64,000 nucleotides of DNA from Allacma fusca (GCA_947179485.1 OX359249.1:37744250-37808249), one strand, 5' to 3'. Shown: positions 23,403 through 37,500, counted from the first letter of the stretch. Program-made: numbers and translations. The notes: generated by a model from the letters alone, not told the origin.

Positions 23403-23999
23403 GTTCAAATTAAAGAGAAGCAGGGAGATACACAATAACTGTTCTGTTTAGCAAGACAGGCATTCGTATCCGGTCTATATTTTAGATTTTTTTGTAATCT
23501 ATTTCTGAATTACAATTATATAGAGGCAAGACCTTTCTATATCGTTTTGACTTTAGTGTTACTGTTTTTCCTGCAGTAGGTGTTGGTACGTATTACCTAA
23601 TATGATTATTTCAGCCTGAATTCATTTCTTTTAGAGGTTCAATTTATTGTTTTCTATATATAGAGGTTTTGATTAAACTGTTCTCTGAGCATGTGAATTT
23701 ATCGATATTTTGTCATCAAAATTGTGCGCGAAGTCAATAATACATGTGTGGACGCATTGAAATTAGTAAAAAAAGAAACCTTTTTGGTCTGTAAGAATTG
23801 AACTAACAATAAGTAAAGCCTGTCAAAATCGTGCTTTTGTTGCGTCTTGCCTCAAAGTGGCTGCTGCAATTATCAATGGCTTAGCGGTGACTTTTTCAAC
23901 ATTTCCGTTCCGAGCATACATTTAAATTTTATCGTCTCTTGCGAACCCATAACATTAGCTTTCCGTACTAATGTTTAAATTTTATTTGTCATACCTGTG

Positions 24000-24005
24000 A
24001 ATAAA
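24000..24005 (+). terminator. Polyadenylation signal AATAAA downstream of TRMT11
   Basis: AATAAA in GTGAATAAAGCTGG lies about 600 bases after the TRMT11 stop. An ATTAAA variant lies just after the stop at about 23,408, so a much shorter 3' UTR is also possible. Which is used cannot be told from sequence. Confidence 0.4.
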
Positions 24006-25429
24006 GCTGGAAGATTTTGAAAAACGAGGTAAAGAATTTTCCTATCTGGTACAGAGATTATTAACAGCATTATTATTCACATATACCAACCAAAATCATA
24101 TTTTCTTAAAAATGTACTAACAAATGTACTACGTACATTATTAAACCCTAGATTTGCAACTTCCAATCCAGCTATTATCCTATACTTTCAATTAAACCTT
24201 TTCGCTACACATCATTACATAAATAAATATGTATGTACCGTGTTCCGAAAAAATTAACTGAAATCAGATGTTTCGTTCCTGATATGTCGTTGCTTCTCAA
24301 GCCGACAACGCTGTAGAACTGAAACAGGGATAGGCGAGATCCTTCGAACTACACGAAAGTAACCCATCTCTTGAATTAACAATAATTCCGAAAATTTAAC
24401 AAAGTTGTACATGAACATTGATCAAATATTACGCGACTAACATAAAGTGTTTTCGCTGATAATATTTTTCATTGAAATTATCTAAATAAATAGTGTTCAT
24501 TACAAATTGAGGTCGGCGTAGAGGGCGCCATAAAATGTATTTCTAATCGTCATAGGTAGAAGATGAAATGGCGTGGAAGACAGTTTGAGTACTTCGAAAT
24601 CTATGGTTGGATTCTGTGCCCAGATCATCTAACTGTAGAAAGTTTGCTCATCTAATATCTATACACTACATGAATGTCATTAATTACGACTATATGTATA
24701 AGTATAAATACACATATGGCAACCCACTGCTACGCCGTGGGGCTAGCCCAGTACTTATGTTGTTATGGTAAGTCAAATTCGAAACATGATATAGTTAAAT
24801 CCTGCTTTTTCTATTTTTACGAAGATGCTTTTTTACTGATTCGCAAAAATTAGAATTTTCAACTTTTGAAAAAATTCGTTTTCGTAAAAAACGCAAAGCG
24901 TAGATATGCACTTACCCCCCCTTGAAAAAAAAAGATTTAAGGATAACTTCTGCACCCTTTGACCAAATCCGAATATTAAGGGCTTAAAGTCAATGACAGA
25001 ATTTGTACAACGTCCAATGCTTAACGTGCATCTTCAGCGTGTATAGTTTACGAGATCTGGAGCTGTTTATACCCAAGTTTTCCCTTGAGTCTACGGAATT
25101 GCCTATCCTAATACATTGCAGTTTTTTTAAAGGTCTTCCCCCACAACAACTTTGATAAAAATTTGCACACATGACTGTCTAATTATTGCAAGCTAGTGTG
25201 CAAAATCTTATGATGTGCGACCAAGGGCTTGGACCCTTAAAAATTAATTACTTAAAAATGCGAAGTATGGTTGTCATAATCATAACCTTCAATATTCGAG
25301 ACGTAACTTAAAGTCTTCCAATATTAACAACTAATTAAATTATTTGAGCTTCATGAAAATTTTAATAATGAATTACTATTATAATAATATGGACTCATTA
25401 AGCCAAGAAAATTTTGAAAACAATTGAAT

Positions 25430-25713
25430 AAAAAATGAGGTTTTAAAAAAACCAAAACGAAGCTGCTTTTACGATTCTAAAAGTGAAAAACTAGCATTTG
25501 GTATGCATGGGAGGAATTAGAGCAATAATGAACGATACAAAGCATCTCGGGTGCTACCGAATAATATATTATGTATACGTATGTGTTTGTACCCGAGATG
25601 CTTTGTATCGTTCATTATTGCTCTAATTCCTCCCATGCATACCAAATGCTAGTTTTTCACTTTTAGAATCGTAAAAGCAGCTTCGTTTTGGTTTTTTTAA
25701 AACCTCATTTTTT
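25430..25713. repeat. Perfect 123-bp inverted repeat with 38-bp loop
   Basis: Bases 25,430-25,552 are the exact reverse complement of 25,591-25,713, with no mismatch over 123 bp, separated by an A/T-rich loop (25,553-25,590). A transcript would fold into a single 123-bp duplex. The arms have no open frame, no recognised transposon ends and no other copy I noticed in the window. Perfect identity means a very recent inverted duplication, ongoing gene conversion, selection on the duplex, or a library/assembly artefact. Confidence 0.95.
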
Positions 25714-26232
25714 TTTCTTGTACATATCCCGACAGAACAATTATTGCATTGTATTACATGTTTTTGCAAGGTAATCCGTCGAACTTACAATTAGGTGCTG
25801 TACACCATGTCTTCATTGTCACAGTAAAGTTGTTATTGTTTAGGTGAATTCAAAGATTATAAAGACAAATTACGATCATTTTTGGTTGTGAACCTTTAAT
25901 AATTTAAAAAAATAAATTATGGCAATAAACAAGAATGATGGCTCAACTAATGTGGTTGGTAACCTGTAGCGGTATGCTCGAAATGCCTGTTATTTTATTT
26001 GAACTTTTGTGATGTCACAAATGTAATCCGGTGAAGTTGCATAATATAAAGAATCCAAATAGAAAGTCAGCATGTCATGAAATCATGATCCATCTCATAG
26101 TTCTCATGCGCTCAGCTCAGCTTGAAAATTGAATGTTAGGATTTCCAATGACGACAACCATTTCAATTGCTTCATTATAAAGTGTGGCGAGTGAGCTTTG
26201 GTGATTTAAAATTGGAAGAAAGTTACAGGTCA

Positions 26233-27125
26233 ATGCATTCTAAAATCAGTATGAGCGGAACCTTCGATGCAGCCTTCCTTGATGACACTCCCCTCCCGAC
26301 CAAGTTTCGACCACCAAATCTACGGTGTGCGTATAGAGCAATTGACTCAGTCCGACGAGTCAACTTCCAGTCGGGAATGCGATCATACGTAGCAGAGCAG
26401 AATCTGAAAACGTTATCCGCCAAGTCAAGCCGGACCAATGTGTCATCCAATTGTGGCATAATTTGTGACTCTTTTCCAAGCTCAACAAGCTCGTCTCAGA
26501 TTTCCGTTAGCTCATACCCACAAAGTGGTCAACGATTGACTGTAAGGAGCTTACCTGCATCCAGAGCTGTTAGCTCTTGTGATCTCCTCCAACAGGTGCG
26601 CTTTCGCACCCATTCCAACGAGAATTTGGCACATGAGAAAAAAGCCTTGGAACAGCAATTGTTTGAGTTGCAAAAGAAGCTAAATGTGGTTTTGGGCAAT
26701 TCCAAGAGCGCTGGCAAAGAACTTCAAGCTCTGCAGCTTGAAATTGAAGATCTGAAATCAAAATTCAAATGCGAGACCAAGTTTTTGATGTTGGTTGTGA
26801 AAGCTCTTGAAGGCGCCGTTTGGGTATGTGCAATGTCATTTAATCTTTGTAGATACGTGTATCTATTCTATAACTGCAGTGTACGATATTATACAAAGGT
26901 ATCATACAGTTACTGTGTGTCTTAACATATGATAGGGAACCTTCATGCTACTTGTACGTATTCTATATACCGTATTCTTTGCGGGGTTTCAATGAGTACT
27001 ATATGATTTTGTCGTAGAAACTTTCTCAACCACCCTCTGAGGAGAAAATGGATGATTCCCATCATCATGAATCAGAGAACAAAATACAACTCAAATTCCA
27101 GACGCCTCATACAATCAACTTGTAG
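26233..27125 (+). CDS. Coiled-coil protein of unknown function, 232 residues, two exons
   Basis: Exons are 26,233-26,823 and 27,018-27,125, joined by a phase-0 GT-AG intron of 194 bp (TGG before GTATGT; TCGTAG before AAA). ATG 26,233 is chosen because it lies just after a possible 3' splice site (TTACAG at about 26,228); the frame is also open upstream to ATG 26,167, which would add 22 residues. The protein starts with a basic, Ser-rich segment of about 130 residues (MSGTFDAAFLDDTPLPTKFR; many Ser around SSTSSSQISVSSY). A coiled coil follows at about residues 134-195 with heptad-like ALEQQLFELQKKL and LQALQLEIEDLKSK. The C-terminus is short, acidic and His-rich (SEEKMDDSHHHESEN). No enzyme motif or membrane segment is seen. 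Cytoskeletal, centrosomal or scaffold roles are common for such layouts but unproven here. Confidence 0.7.
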
Positions 27126-28596
27126 TAACTTTTCATTGTCTGAATTTCAGCAAGTAGTTAAGAGTAAGTACTTATGTTCTTCCATTGTTGTAGCCATTCC
27201 TCCTCCTATATACATACATTTATGAAACTATAGCACACTGTAAGCTTCACAACCCAAGCAAAGCTTACGACACAAGACACACCGCCGTCGAAGGAAAACA
27301 GTAATAATCTCCGTCCGTAGAATCTGTCAAACGAATTCGATGTACTATTAGATTTTATACAATACTGACTGATTAGCTTTATATTTTGGTTTACCAATAT
27401 CCATGAATTTCACTTTCACAGTGCAAATATTGCGTACATACTTTCTAAAAGCACAGCGGAGAGTCTCTAACTCTCCTTTCTCTATAATCAAGTCTTTGAA
27501 TCAAACAAACTGTGAAACTTATTTATCATGCCTAACCTGTTGTTACACTTTCTTATGTCTCCAGACTTATTTTACTAGCAGAAACTTTTGTTCAAAATAA
27601 AATGTTGTTGGCATATTCTATAATAGTTATATTAAATAATTATTCCATAACAGTAGCAAATAAGGTACTAAATGAGACATTCTATGATTTTGCATGAAGA
27701 TTACGTTATAAATCTTTATTTCACAATATCATACAGTAATGACACCAGATTGAATACAACAATATCCTGGAAGGATTTTATCATTTAATTCCCTTTAGGT
27801 CTTTGGATCAACACAGTTTTATAGACGCATAAAATTAACAAATGATTATTTTTCAAGTGATCTCAATTCCCTTGCTTGCAGTGTGTAAGTTCATATTAAA
27901 AATTTCCATTACTGTAAAGTTACGTTTTTCAAAACTGATACTTCATGAAATCAGCACAAGCTTTTGATTGAATTGATCTTTGTAGTTATTTAAGCTACAT
28001 CAGTAATTTTTGTGAAAAATTAACTTGGAAAGAGTTCTTTAATATTTTTGATTGCTTGGATGTATGTACTACAGTACAACATCGTTCCTTATCCATATCG
28101 GATTCTCGAAATGATTTTCTTATCCTATAACTGACGCGTTACTAGCTATTTCAGGGTTAGTAGTATATTGGAGTTAAGCAATAAAAAATATTCAGGACTA
28201 AGTAATGACTAGTAAGTCATTTGAATTGTATGTTTATATAATTAGATTTTTGATTCTAGCATTTCCTATTGGCATCCATGAATGACTTTGCTGCTTTCAG
28301 CTTTAATTGCTAAAGAACTTATTATTGAGTAAGTGATTTGCTATTCAGGGAAAGTAGTCAGCATAAACTGGAAAATATCAAAATGAGCATGATATCCCGC
28401 TTGATAAATGGAATATGGAATGTCATCAAGGAACATCAATTCGGTGTGATTTTTTGAATCAAGGTTTGATTTTGGATTGAGCTGAAGGGACAGAATAATT
28501 ATTATTGTTATAAATAATGCTGAAGGGTAAATAGATTCGTGAATTGACATCTACTGTAAAAAGAACATTCAAGTCGTTGTCAGTGTTAGTTTAACA
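27126..28596. other. Convergent 3' UTR region between plus and minus genes
   Basis: This is the tail-to-tail spacer between the coiled-coil gene (+) and the membrane protein gene (-). Only short open frames occur. On the minus strand a possible ATTAAA signal lies at 28,302-28,307 and AATAAA near 27,716. No other feature seen. Confidence 0.45.
27596..27601 (+). terminator. Polyadenylation signal AATAAA, coiled-coil gene
   Basis: AATAAA within TTCAAAATAAAATG lies 471 bases after the stop codon at 27,123-27,125 and is a plausible 3' end signal for the coiled-coil gene. Confidence 0.5.
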
Positions 28597-31500
28597 TTAT
28601 GTCTCCAGTCCATACGGAATGGGACTGGTGGACCAAGGAGCCCTCCAGTAGCGTCGGTGAGTGGAGCCATTCCAAAGAACAAAACCTAAGAGTAGTCCAA
28701 TTGCAAGTCCGAGGACAGCCATTGCTAAGCCTAGACCAGCCACTGCACCTGAAACATAAGACGAACATGTATATATATATCAATATTATTTTCGTAACCA
28801 AGAAACGTTCCACTAAACTACTGCCCAAAGTCATGTTCAAGTCAAGCCTGAGAAAAACTAAGTTTCCACACGGAATGCGAATATGTGAGCTCTTATGAAA
28901 TTTTTATTGGAGTAATCTTGCACCACTGCACTGTTCACTAGAAATTGACCTCCCTGTGGGAGTACAGGGTGTGCATTACAATTGTGTGTTATGGTAAAGA
29001 TATAATACCGTATGGGACTACCATACGGTTGACTGGTACCTGAAGTATAGGACGCTTTGATGATGGATAGGGATTGAGTATTACCGCTCCTGGTGTAGAT
29101 GGGATGTAAAGCCCGAGGAATAGAAATCAAGGATCCGCGTTGAATTCCAACCAGCTGTCATAATGACATCATTACAAATTAATGTACCCACACCGATATG
29201 ATCACAAAGTACAATAATTTATTCCTACCAATGTACGGCAAAAATGAGCATAATAAAAATATCTGCCGGAGAAAGTCCAAGTTTTTCAGATCGATATCTC
29301 GGCAGAGGAAGACCAAAACTATCATCTACATCTAAGGGTATGTGATCAAATAGAAATAATACCATATGTTCATTTGGAGCTAAGTCCACTCTGAGTGTGA
29401 CGTCGTGACGTGAGATGACATCTCGAAGAATGCGGTAGGCGTCCGCTAGCGGAAAAACGATGGTGGAATGGGACGTATTGTTGTTCCTAGACAATTCTTG
29501 GAAGTTAACAATTTGTCGAAGGGAGAACCAAAATGCGGTCAAATCTCCGTGAAATTCCGTCAACTGTCTCGGAAAATTAGGAAAACTTCATGTTAGACTC
29601 ATTTCTAGGTTAAAAATAGGATAATCCCAAGTATAATGATGCTGCTTCCAGTCTAAGCGCATATTCTACATTCTAATAATAACTCCAAATGATTATTGCA
29701 CGCGCCGGGGTTTATGTTCTTCCGGGAACAGTCATAATCTTTTATTATTAATACGATCAAAGACCCTGCTGGCCCAATGAAATAGCTGCTCTCTAATATC
29801 TGGGATTAGAGGAAATGAAATCTTTTGTGAATGCAAAAAAAGTACATATTTTATTACCGCTAGGTCTGTTACTCGCAGGAGAGAGATTCCAGCTAAGCCA
29901 GCGACGGCTCGGCGTATGGATTCCAACACAGTAAATTCTCTTCCAGCCTTTAGTTTCGTATACGGAGCTGGAAAAAAACAAATCAAAACACGTAAAATGA
30001 GCTCTGGGTCAACAATTAGTAAGGCATTCTCGTACAATGTGCCTCAAATAAGGGGTGTGGAAAGTCTTCATTTTCATTCCGATCCTGAAATGTAGAGCCG
30101 TGTCATATGGAAGCCTTTCTGGAGCATTGAATGAATCCCGTTCTCACAATCCCCCAACTGCGAAGTTTGGAGAAAGTTCTACGGCAGTAAAAGTGTGGGT
30201 ATATAGTGTAAAGTGGATGGGTAGTATGTAAGTTTCCCTGTATCTACATATCTCCTCCTCGAAGGGATTTCGATGATGATGAGGTAGTTGGGTGACTGAC
30301 TTTTGCACTGCTCCTGTACCTCTAGGTTTGAACTGTGCCATTAGATACCGTGCTTTATGTTTTACTGATGGCGGAATCATCAAGGAGATGTTTCGAAACG
30401 AGTTCCTGATTAGTGTCATTCCAGTACACAAATTAATCTTACGTCAGCGTCAGATTAGAAAACTCAACAGGTTCAAATTGAGTTGCTTTACCTCATGTGT
30501 ATTGTGCCCAGTTCCATTAAGTCGATTTCGTGGAATGGAAATAAGTAAACTTCTGCCCTTGTACTACACTACTACACTTCTGATTCCTTGAATTTGTCAA
30601 ATATTTGCTCAAACAGAGCGGAACAAGTTCTATTTTAAATTGAAATACTCTCCGCTACCTCATCAACTTTTTGACACTAACCTGGAGCAGTTCAAATGAG
30701 AGTATTTAGTAAAAAAAAAGTTTGAGTTGAACAACGTCGGCGTATAAAAGTCCAAACATCTCTCTTCCTTTGACAGAGGGATCCTGCAGTAGAAGGAAAT
30801 GAAATTGTGTGATGAATACTTACCATCCAGAACGATGCGAAGAAGCAGTGGTGTGCTATCAAGACATTCACTGACATCAGGATGACCCTGAGTTTTTGCG
30901 AAGGGGTGAAATGTCTCCGAACTGTCCTCGTATATATTTGAAATAGCAATAATATCCGGTTTGGACTCTCGTGAAAACGTTGCCACGGAGATTGGGAGAC
31001 TGGAGTCATTAGCGAAGCCAAATTCTGACACGAATTCGCTGAGACTTTCATGGAGCCAGATGTCACACTGAAGGTTCCTTATTGATCGCTGGAATAAAAA
31101 CCAATGAAACGATTGCAATTGCTTGGAAGTACTCCTGGTTACAGGTTTACACAGAACTTCTGCTTCATTTCACTTTTATAATTTACATCAGGTCAAGCTC
31201 TACTCCGCTCATCCAGATATCCTTCCACCCCACTATACTGTAAAGAATGACCCAAATAGCTATCCCAGACTTGGTGTCAAACCAAACTTCCTTTTTTATT
31301 GGTAGTAAAACGACGCAAGACGTGGAACATTGGTTGAAAAACCAACTGAGCAGGTTACGTGGAAAGTAAATACATACAAATGGCTGAATGTGTAGCCTTA
31401 GAAAAAAAATCTGTAATCTCCTGCAGTGAAGTGGAATAAGACGGAAATGGCACTTTTCACACAGATGAACAGGAAAAGAAAATTCCACAAGAGAGGCGGA

Positions 31501-34500
31501 GCTGGGATGGAAAGTGTCAAGCAGAGGAATGAAAACGAAAATGGTGTCACCGTAAAATAATTCCTGCCCAGCAACTTGAAAGATGCTGGAGTAGACCAGA
31601 GCATCCTATGTATGTACTTCAAACGTCAGTATAATTGACGAAGCCCACTTACGTGTGCCCTTTTCACCATAAGTGTTGCTGCGGTAAATGACTACATCCC
31701 AACTCTCCGAGTAAACTTTCTCCATGTATTTTACTGTCATGGCTCATGTACCTATAAAATATCTGTCGACAGAGACATACAGAGTTCAGTACATAGGTCA
31801 CCTCATGGGTTGATTGAGACCCTGACTACCAATCCTATACTGAAAACTCTCGTTGACAGTATTGTTCATGGACCAGTTACGATATTCCGATGAAAATAAT
31901 TAAAATACCGATCCCGTTAGCTGTCGTGTCCATTCTACTGAACGTGCTTTCAAGTGGAAGGAGGAATTCAGCGTCTGTGGATCACAAAATAAATCACTAT
32001 AGCTATGTTTCCCTGGTCATTAGGACAGACAGGATGGAATGGCTGCTGTTCTGGGTAAACACAAGTGGAAAATTGCTTTTTTGTGGACAGGGGATATGTT
32101 CCAGTGATATGGTTCCTTCTGGATATTTTGACACTACCATGATAACGCAATACAGAATAACAGCAATATCATACGGAACTGAAAAGCCTTGAGCGCCATT
32201 TCTTCAAAACTCATCTTTTTAAGTAATTTTGTCATAATATAGTTTGTATACAATGGACAGATCTTCAAAGACGGAGTAGTATTGAGTCGAAAATATAGCT
32301 TTGCAGTACTTCAATTTATTTTACACACAACAGTACAGAAAGTAGGATTCGTGGTGGAACTAACATTGGGATCTCAAAAAAAAAAAAAAATTTATATGCT
32401 TCTAAAACCGGGACGACTCCAGCTTTACCTACAGACAGCAGCGTAACTTCAGAATTGCCTTTTGCTACGAATTTTGCGATACATTAGAACGGTATATTAC
32501 AAAAGCAGCACTTTTATTTACTACTATTTGTTCCCAAAGCCATTACAGACTGTTCCTGTTAAATCACAAGCACGTAATATTTTTCCCTTCAAAAAATACA
32601 CTTCGTTATGATTTGTTAAATTGCCCACAAAAATCATACGACTCGGCTTTATGGTGAGCTGAAATTACATGTAAAGTAATACTAACATATTCCAATGTGC
32701 CTTTTCAACTGTAATATTTCAAACTACAGGCGTAATTACTTGTAATAATGTACATTCAGGAACATTTGCCCTAAACGTAGATTCTACGAGACTAAAATCC
32801 CATTCTAGCTGTGTTATATGATTGCAGAAACTGTAACAATTATGAGTGCCCTCTGAGAGTTGAGATCCCATTCGTCAAACCAAGTATTGTAGGGGAGAAA
32901 TTTATTACAAAATTAAATTACAGCAAACACATACTACAGATGGATATGTGCTGTATAAATGGGGCAGACAGAGTGGGTAACACTAGAATATTTTTGTTCG
33001 GAATAAAAAACTGAAATTGGTTTCCATGATAGAGCCTTGGCATCATCCTTCAGTTAAATGATGATACAAAGCCTTGAGAAGATGAGTGTGCTGCTGTTCC
33101 CGGCTCCTGCCACGCCACTCAAGTCTCGAGAAGTAAGTCAAGTGAAAAATTCAATTTTACAAATGTGAGTCAAATGGATGCACAGAAGACAGGTGTCCAT
33201 AAATACGGAGATACGTACGTACGTCCATGCATAAGAGCTCAAAAAAAAAATTTGATATGGGAGTGAAGGTAAGGGAAAATGGAAGACTTTCAATATTACT
33301 GTATTCCAAGGAAAACTTCATACTCCATCATGTATATTTAATCTTATTATGATTATGTCGTTGGTAGGCTAGTATCTCTCCTTCACAGGGAGAGGAAGTA
33401 GACACGGCAGAATTTATTCCACTCATATATGATGATGAGGTAAATTCAGTAAAAACTTTCCCACGAAATAAGAGAAGAAGGCGAGCCCGTAGGATGTAAA
33501 CAACTGCCAGAAACAGACAAACAGTAGCAAAAATTTTGTTACTCAAAACTCCTACAAGTTGTAATGACTGGACATGTAATGACTAAAAGTCTTGAGGCGG
33601 CCTTCAGTTTCATTTTCATCACGAACCACAAACTTTCTCCTCAACTCCGGCTTAAAAAACTGTTTGAATGCTTTTATCAGTTGTTTGCTTTGCAAATTTA
33701 GAGGAAACTATAGCGCTATTGATTTCAGACTGTAAACTGTATGTAACGAGAGATGTGGGCACTCCATAGGATTTGGCTGGCTTAAAACTGAACGTCTCCA
33801 AGGAGCATTTTTAGGAAAAAGAATCAATAGAGTCAGAAACCATTATTGACAATTGGAAGATACTAGAACGTGACTGAGTGAGTAGAGAGCTATTGAGACG
33901 TGGAAACGGCACACTCCCAACCCATGGTTATAATAAGGTTACTTAAAGTGTGGAACTTAGTTTTGAGGGATATGGGTTATTAATCCCATGTCTTGATGCT
34001 CACAATAGTTCCCCTTACTTTATTCAGACTTGGGTTAATTATTTGCCAAAGCCTTAGTCACACGCTGTGTGGAACAATAAGGTGCCCACTATTTATTATA
34101 AGTATAAGTACCCGTGATAGGGATGAGACTGTCATTTATAATGAAAATGTCATATTTGCTGGGACTAATTGTAAGAAAAGTTTGCCGATATAAATGACTC
34201 AGGTTTACACGTCTTGCCACAGATGCCGAGCCAAGTTCACACAAATGAACTCATATCCCCTTCACAATGAGCTTCGAGTGAGAGGAGAGAGTTTTGCTCA
34301 AGAAAATGAAATCACAAAACTTTGTCTTATTAAGTACGTCAACCTTCACCACGAAAGGGGGACTAAGTTTCGTGCGGTTTTCCCAGTGCCTTGCCATTGC
34401 AAAAAGTGTCTTTTATAACCCCTCATGGCAACTACCATTAAACCGTCAAATGTCTCAAAGTATCTGGAGAAGTTCATTAAGACTAAACTACAGGGAAGGG

Positions 34501-37500
34501 TTCGGGGGGGGGGGGCGTTACGGACTTTTAAAATTTCAAGTATTACCTTGCCCCAGTAGTTGACAAAGGATGGGTCAAAGTTGAGGAGGAGCTTGGCATG
34601 CTCCAACATGAATCTCCGTAAGTTATTCGATGTCAGCTCAAATTCATTGTTAATAGGTTCCACGACACAGTCAGGCGTGCCCTTTGCATTCGAAATCCGA
34701 AACTCCAGTCCTGTGAACAGAAAGTTTACCCAAAATGCTCCCTTCACTTCAGTTTCCAGTAGATATAGATACGGCACATTACATCTCACACAATGAGGAA
34801 CGTCACGGGAAGGAGTATTGATGAGGTTGAGCGACTTACAAACACTCGCACGCGGACTTTCAGACTCAATTCAAAGATGTGAGCAGGGATGAAGAACGAC
34901 AAAGAGGTCAATGAGGCGGGCAAAATAACAGAGGAATCTGAGGAAACTATTTTCTTTTCTTGAAAATACACAGGGAAAAGCGTTAAAAACAGTTGAAAGT
35001 GATTTTCGGACTAGCCTTTAAGCTTCGGAAACATTTGAGGAAATCTTTTATGGAGAGGAACGCGGAGGATCCATCGCTACATCCGTATGTATGTATGTAC
35101 CTCACATGGACTTTTCTTGTAATTCAGTCCCAGTGTACGTGCTTTCATGTATCTACCTCTCTCCTTCCCCCGACATACGTGACAGTATATAAATAAAAGC
35201 TCTACACCTCATTTATACGTATATATACAAATTACTCGTATAAGAATTATGCCACTTATTGGTAGACATAAAGAATAATAAGTATTTCGTGCTCCTAGTC
35301 GAGAACATCTTTTTCAATCCAGTCACTTCCGCACCAGATACTTATATACATACATACGGTTGCTTCATCTTGTAAAAACTTTGTGGAAACCTTTTATTGT
35401 GGGTAGTTTTGGCCTTAAAGGCTCTCAAAAAACTTTGATTGATTAAACAACACAAGAGAAATTCCTTTTGAAAATAACTTTTGCTCATGTGAAAAAAATT
35501 GCTTTCAAATCTCCTTCTGCCTTGTGCTCTTTAGGAGCACACAAAAGAAAATAGGAATCTTATTCTATTCTATCCGTCCCAGAAGAAAAGAACATTTAAT
35601 ACACATTTTTTCCTACACTTTCAATCATTGATCGTTCCCTGATACCCACAATGTGAGTTACTTTCTGTTTTCTTCCCATCACAATGAAGCTAACTAACTC
35701 GCTGGAGAAAGTCATTCGCAGCCTTTGGGAAAATTAGACCTGCCAGTTCTTCTAATCCTTTCTATGATCTGTGAATTTAATCCATTGTGGATGCCATTAG
35801 CTAATCCTCAGTTAATACGGATACTTCACGGAGGGAAAAATATTTCAAAGATATTTTTAAAGGCTCATTTTATGATGGCATCATTAAAAATTGCCCATTA
35901 TTCTAACGACATGAATATTCCTTTGACAAAAAGAGTAAAAGGACTTTGAACATAAAGATATTGATACAAAGGACGGATTAGCTGGATTTTTATCATGAAT
36001 TTGTACGTTCATAGAAGCAAGCAAGGACTATGGGAGTATGTGAGTTCTCATAAACATAGGAGACGCCGGGGGAAAATGTCAGCATTTTGAGCTTCATTTA
36101 AAATTTACATTCAACCTTTTCTCAGAGAGGATTTGGTAGCATGTCTTCAAATAATATGGGAGTATCAATCAAGTGAAAATCTAATTTCCCAGATTTTTAT
36201 GACGCAGCTTGATAGAATTATGAGGCGTATCATCATTGAAGTTATTCCATGTAACTTTCAAAAGGATTCCCTTACCTGATCTGAAATCTCGTACGATCTT
36301 GGAATAGAAGCATTCATACCGCTTCCCGTTTACATTTGGCAGATCAACCTTGTGGACGACGATTTTTTCAGCTCGATCTACATGTAAATTCCAAATCTGC
36401 CGCTTTTGTTCCTAGAAAATTAAACGACCAACAGAGATGTTCAGAATTTCATGAATATTTACACCATGCAGTATCATTTTTTCCCCTTAACTCTTTTCCC
36501 CTTCCTTGGAAGAAGAACTTCTATACATTGCCTTTTTTTTCCTGATGCAATGCAGAGAATTTCCTTTTCCCCAAAGAATATTTTCCTATGTATTACACGA
36601 GGAGCGTGATTGAATGTAAAATACAAGAACGAAATAGAATAGTAAGAAACTAACAACCTCAGAAGGGCAATTTTTCTCCGATTCTTCCATTCCCTTGTTT
36701 TAAACCAACTAGTTTTGAGGAACCCAGTAGTGCTACATATAATGCATACTTGTTTACTTGCACGTTTCAAAATCATGTGCTCCTCTACAAGTAAGTACTC
36801 CTTGGCTTGAATTTTTCTGTGTCAAGCCTCTATATTGCTTCATGCTGAAGCTCATTGAAAGGCTGAAGTGCTCGGGAAAGTGTTTCCACAATATCAGCAT
36901 GCAAGCAGTGTTGGGTATTCTATAATAAAGACACGCACTCGTTCATAAAAGTAAGCTACAGTATCTATGTATATTACGTACATAGGCCGTTGAAGTCTCA
37001 GCTATCTGAACAATCTCAAAAAAAAAAAAGAAATTTACTAAGGTCTTGTTTGGGAAGAACAGAAAACTAATTTAAGTTTCCCCGTCTTGTCCTATTACAT
37101 TTCTGAACTACTAGTGCTCAAACACCAATTTTAATTAAAAAGAACTAGCTGTGCTACAAGTATCATTGCATAATGTCATAAACTGGGAAAGTACAGAGAA
37201 CTACTAAAGATACTGTGATAACTAAGGAACTTGAAATGATCCTTAGGTAAGCGAATAAGCGTGGATAATTGCTTGTTTCTATTTTTAATGCTTTCAAATG
37301 TGTATGGCTTAGTCCCTTTATAAACTGGTTTCCTTCGATCGATGATCAGCTAACCAGGCATGGAGTAGAGAATGATTAAATTTCCTCATAACAAAGCATG
37401 CGGGATTTGTCAAAATAAATTGAGCAAATTTTTAATAAACGATATTGGAGCTGACGGCCCTCTGAGATAATCATAGCTAATGAGTATGCAGGGTCCGTAG

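Larger units (their letters stand above)
23403..26232. other. Intergenic spacer containing a long perfect hairpin
   Basis: Apart from probable TRMT11 3' UTR and the inverted repeat at 25,430-25,713, nothing is recognised. An AG acceptor-like site (AAGTTACAG before GTCAATG) at about 26,228 could mark a spliced 5' UTR of the next gene. Confidence 0.45.

Noticed and set aside
25430-25713. The hairpin as a MITE or precursor microRNA
   Set aside because: No target duplication or terminal motif was found, and a 123-bp perfect stem is far longer and more perfect than a microRNA precursor. It is kept as an unexplained inverted repeat instead.
29732-29857. In-frame extension of the 29,858-29,967 exon on the minus strand
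   Set aside because: The GTAATA donor at 29,857 and the phase-0 join to 29,563 continue the protein; the extension ends at a stop without a membrane helix.
30692-31066. 124-codon alternative minus-strand frame over the 30,824-31,088 exon
   Set aside because: It is a shifted frame of the real exon; the frame with matching splice phases carries the coding signal.
34711-34789. In-frame upstream extension of the 34,547-34,710 exon to a Met
   Set aside because: A good acceptor (TTCTGTTCACAG) precedes 34,710, and the phase-1 join to the previous exon restores a Gly codon; the extension reads through intron.
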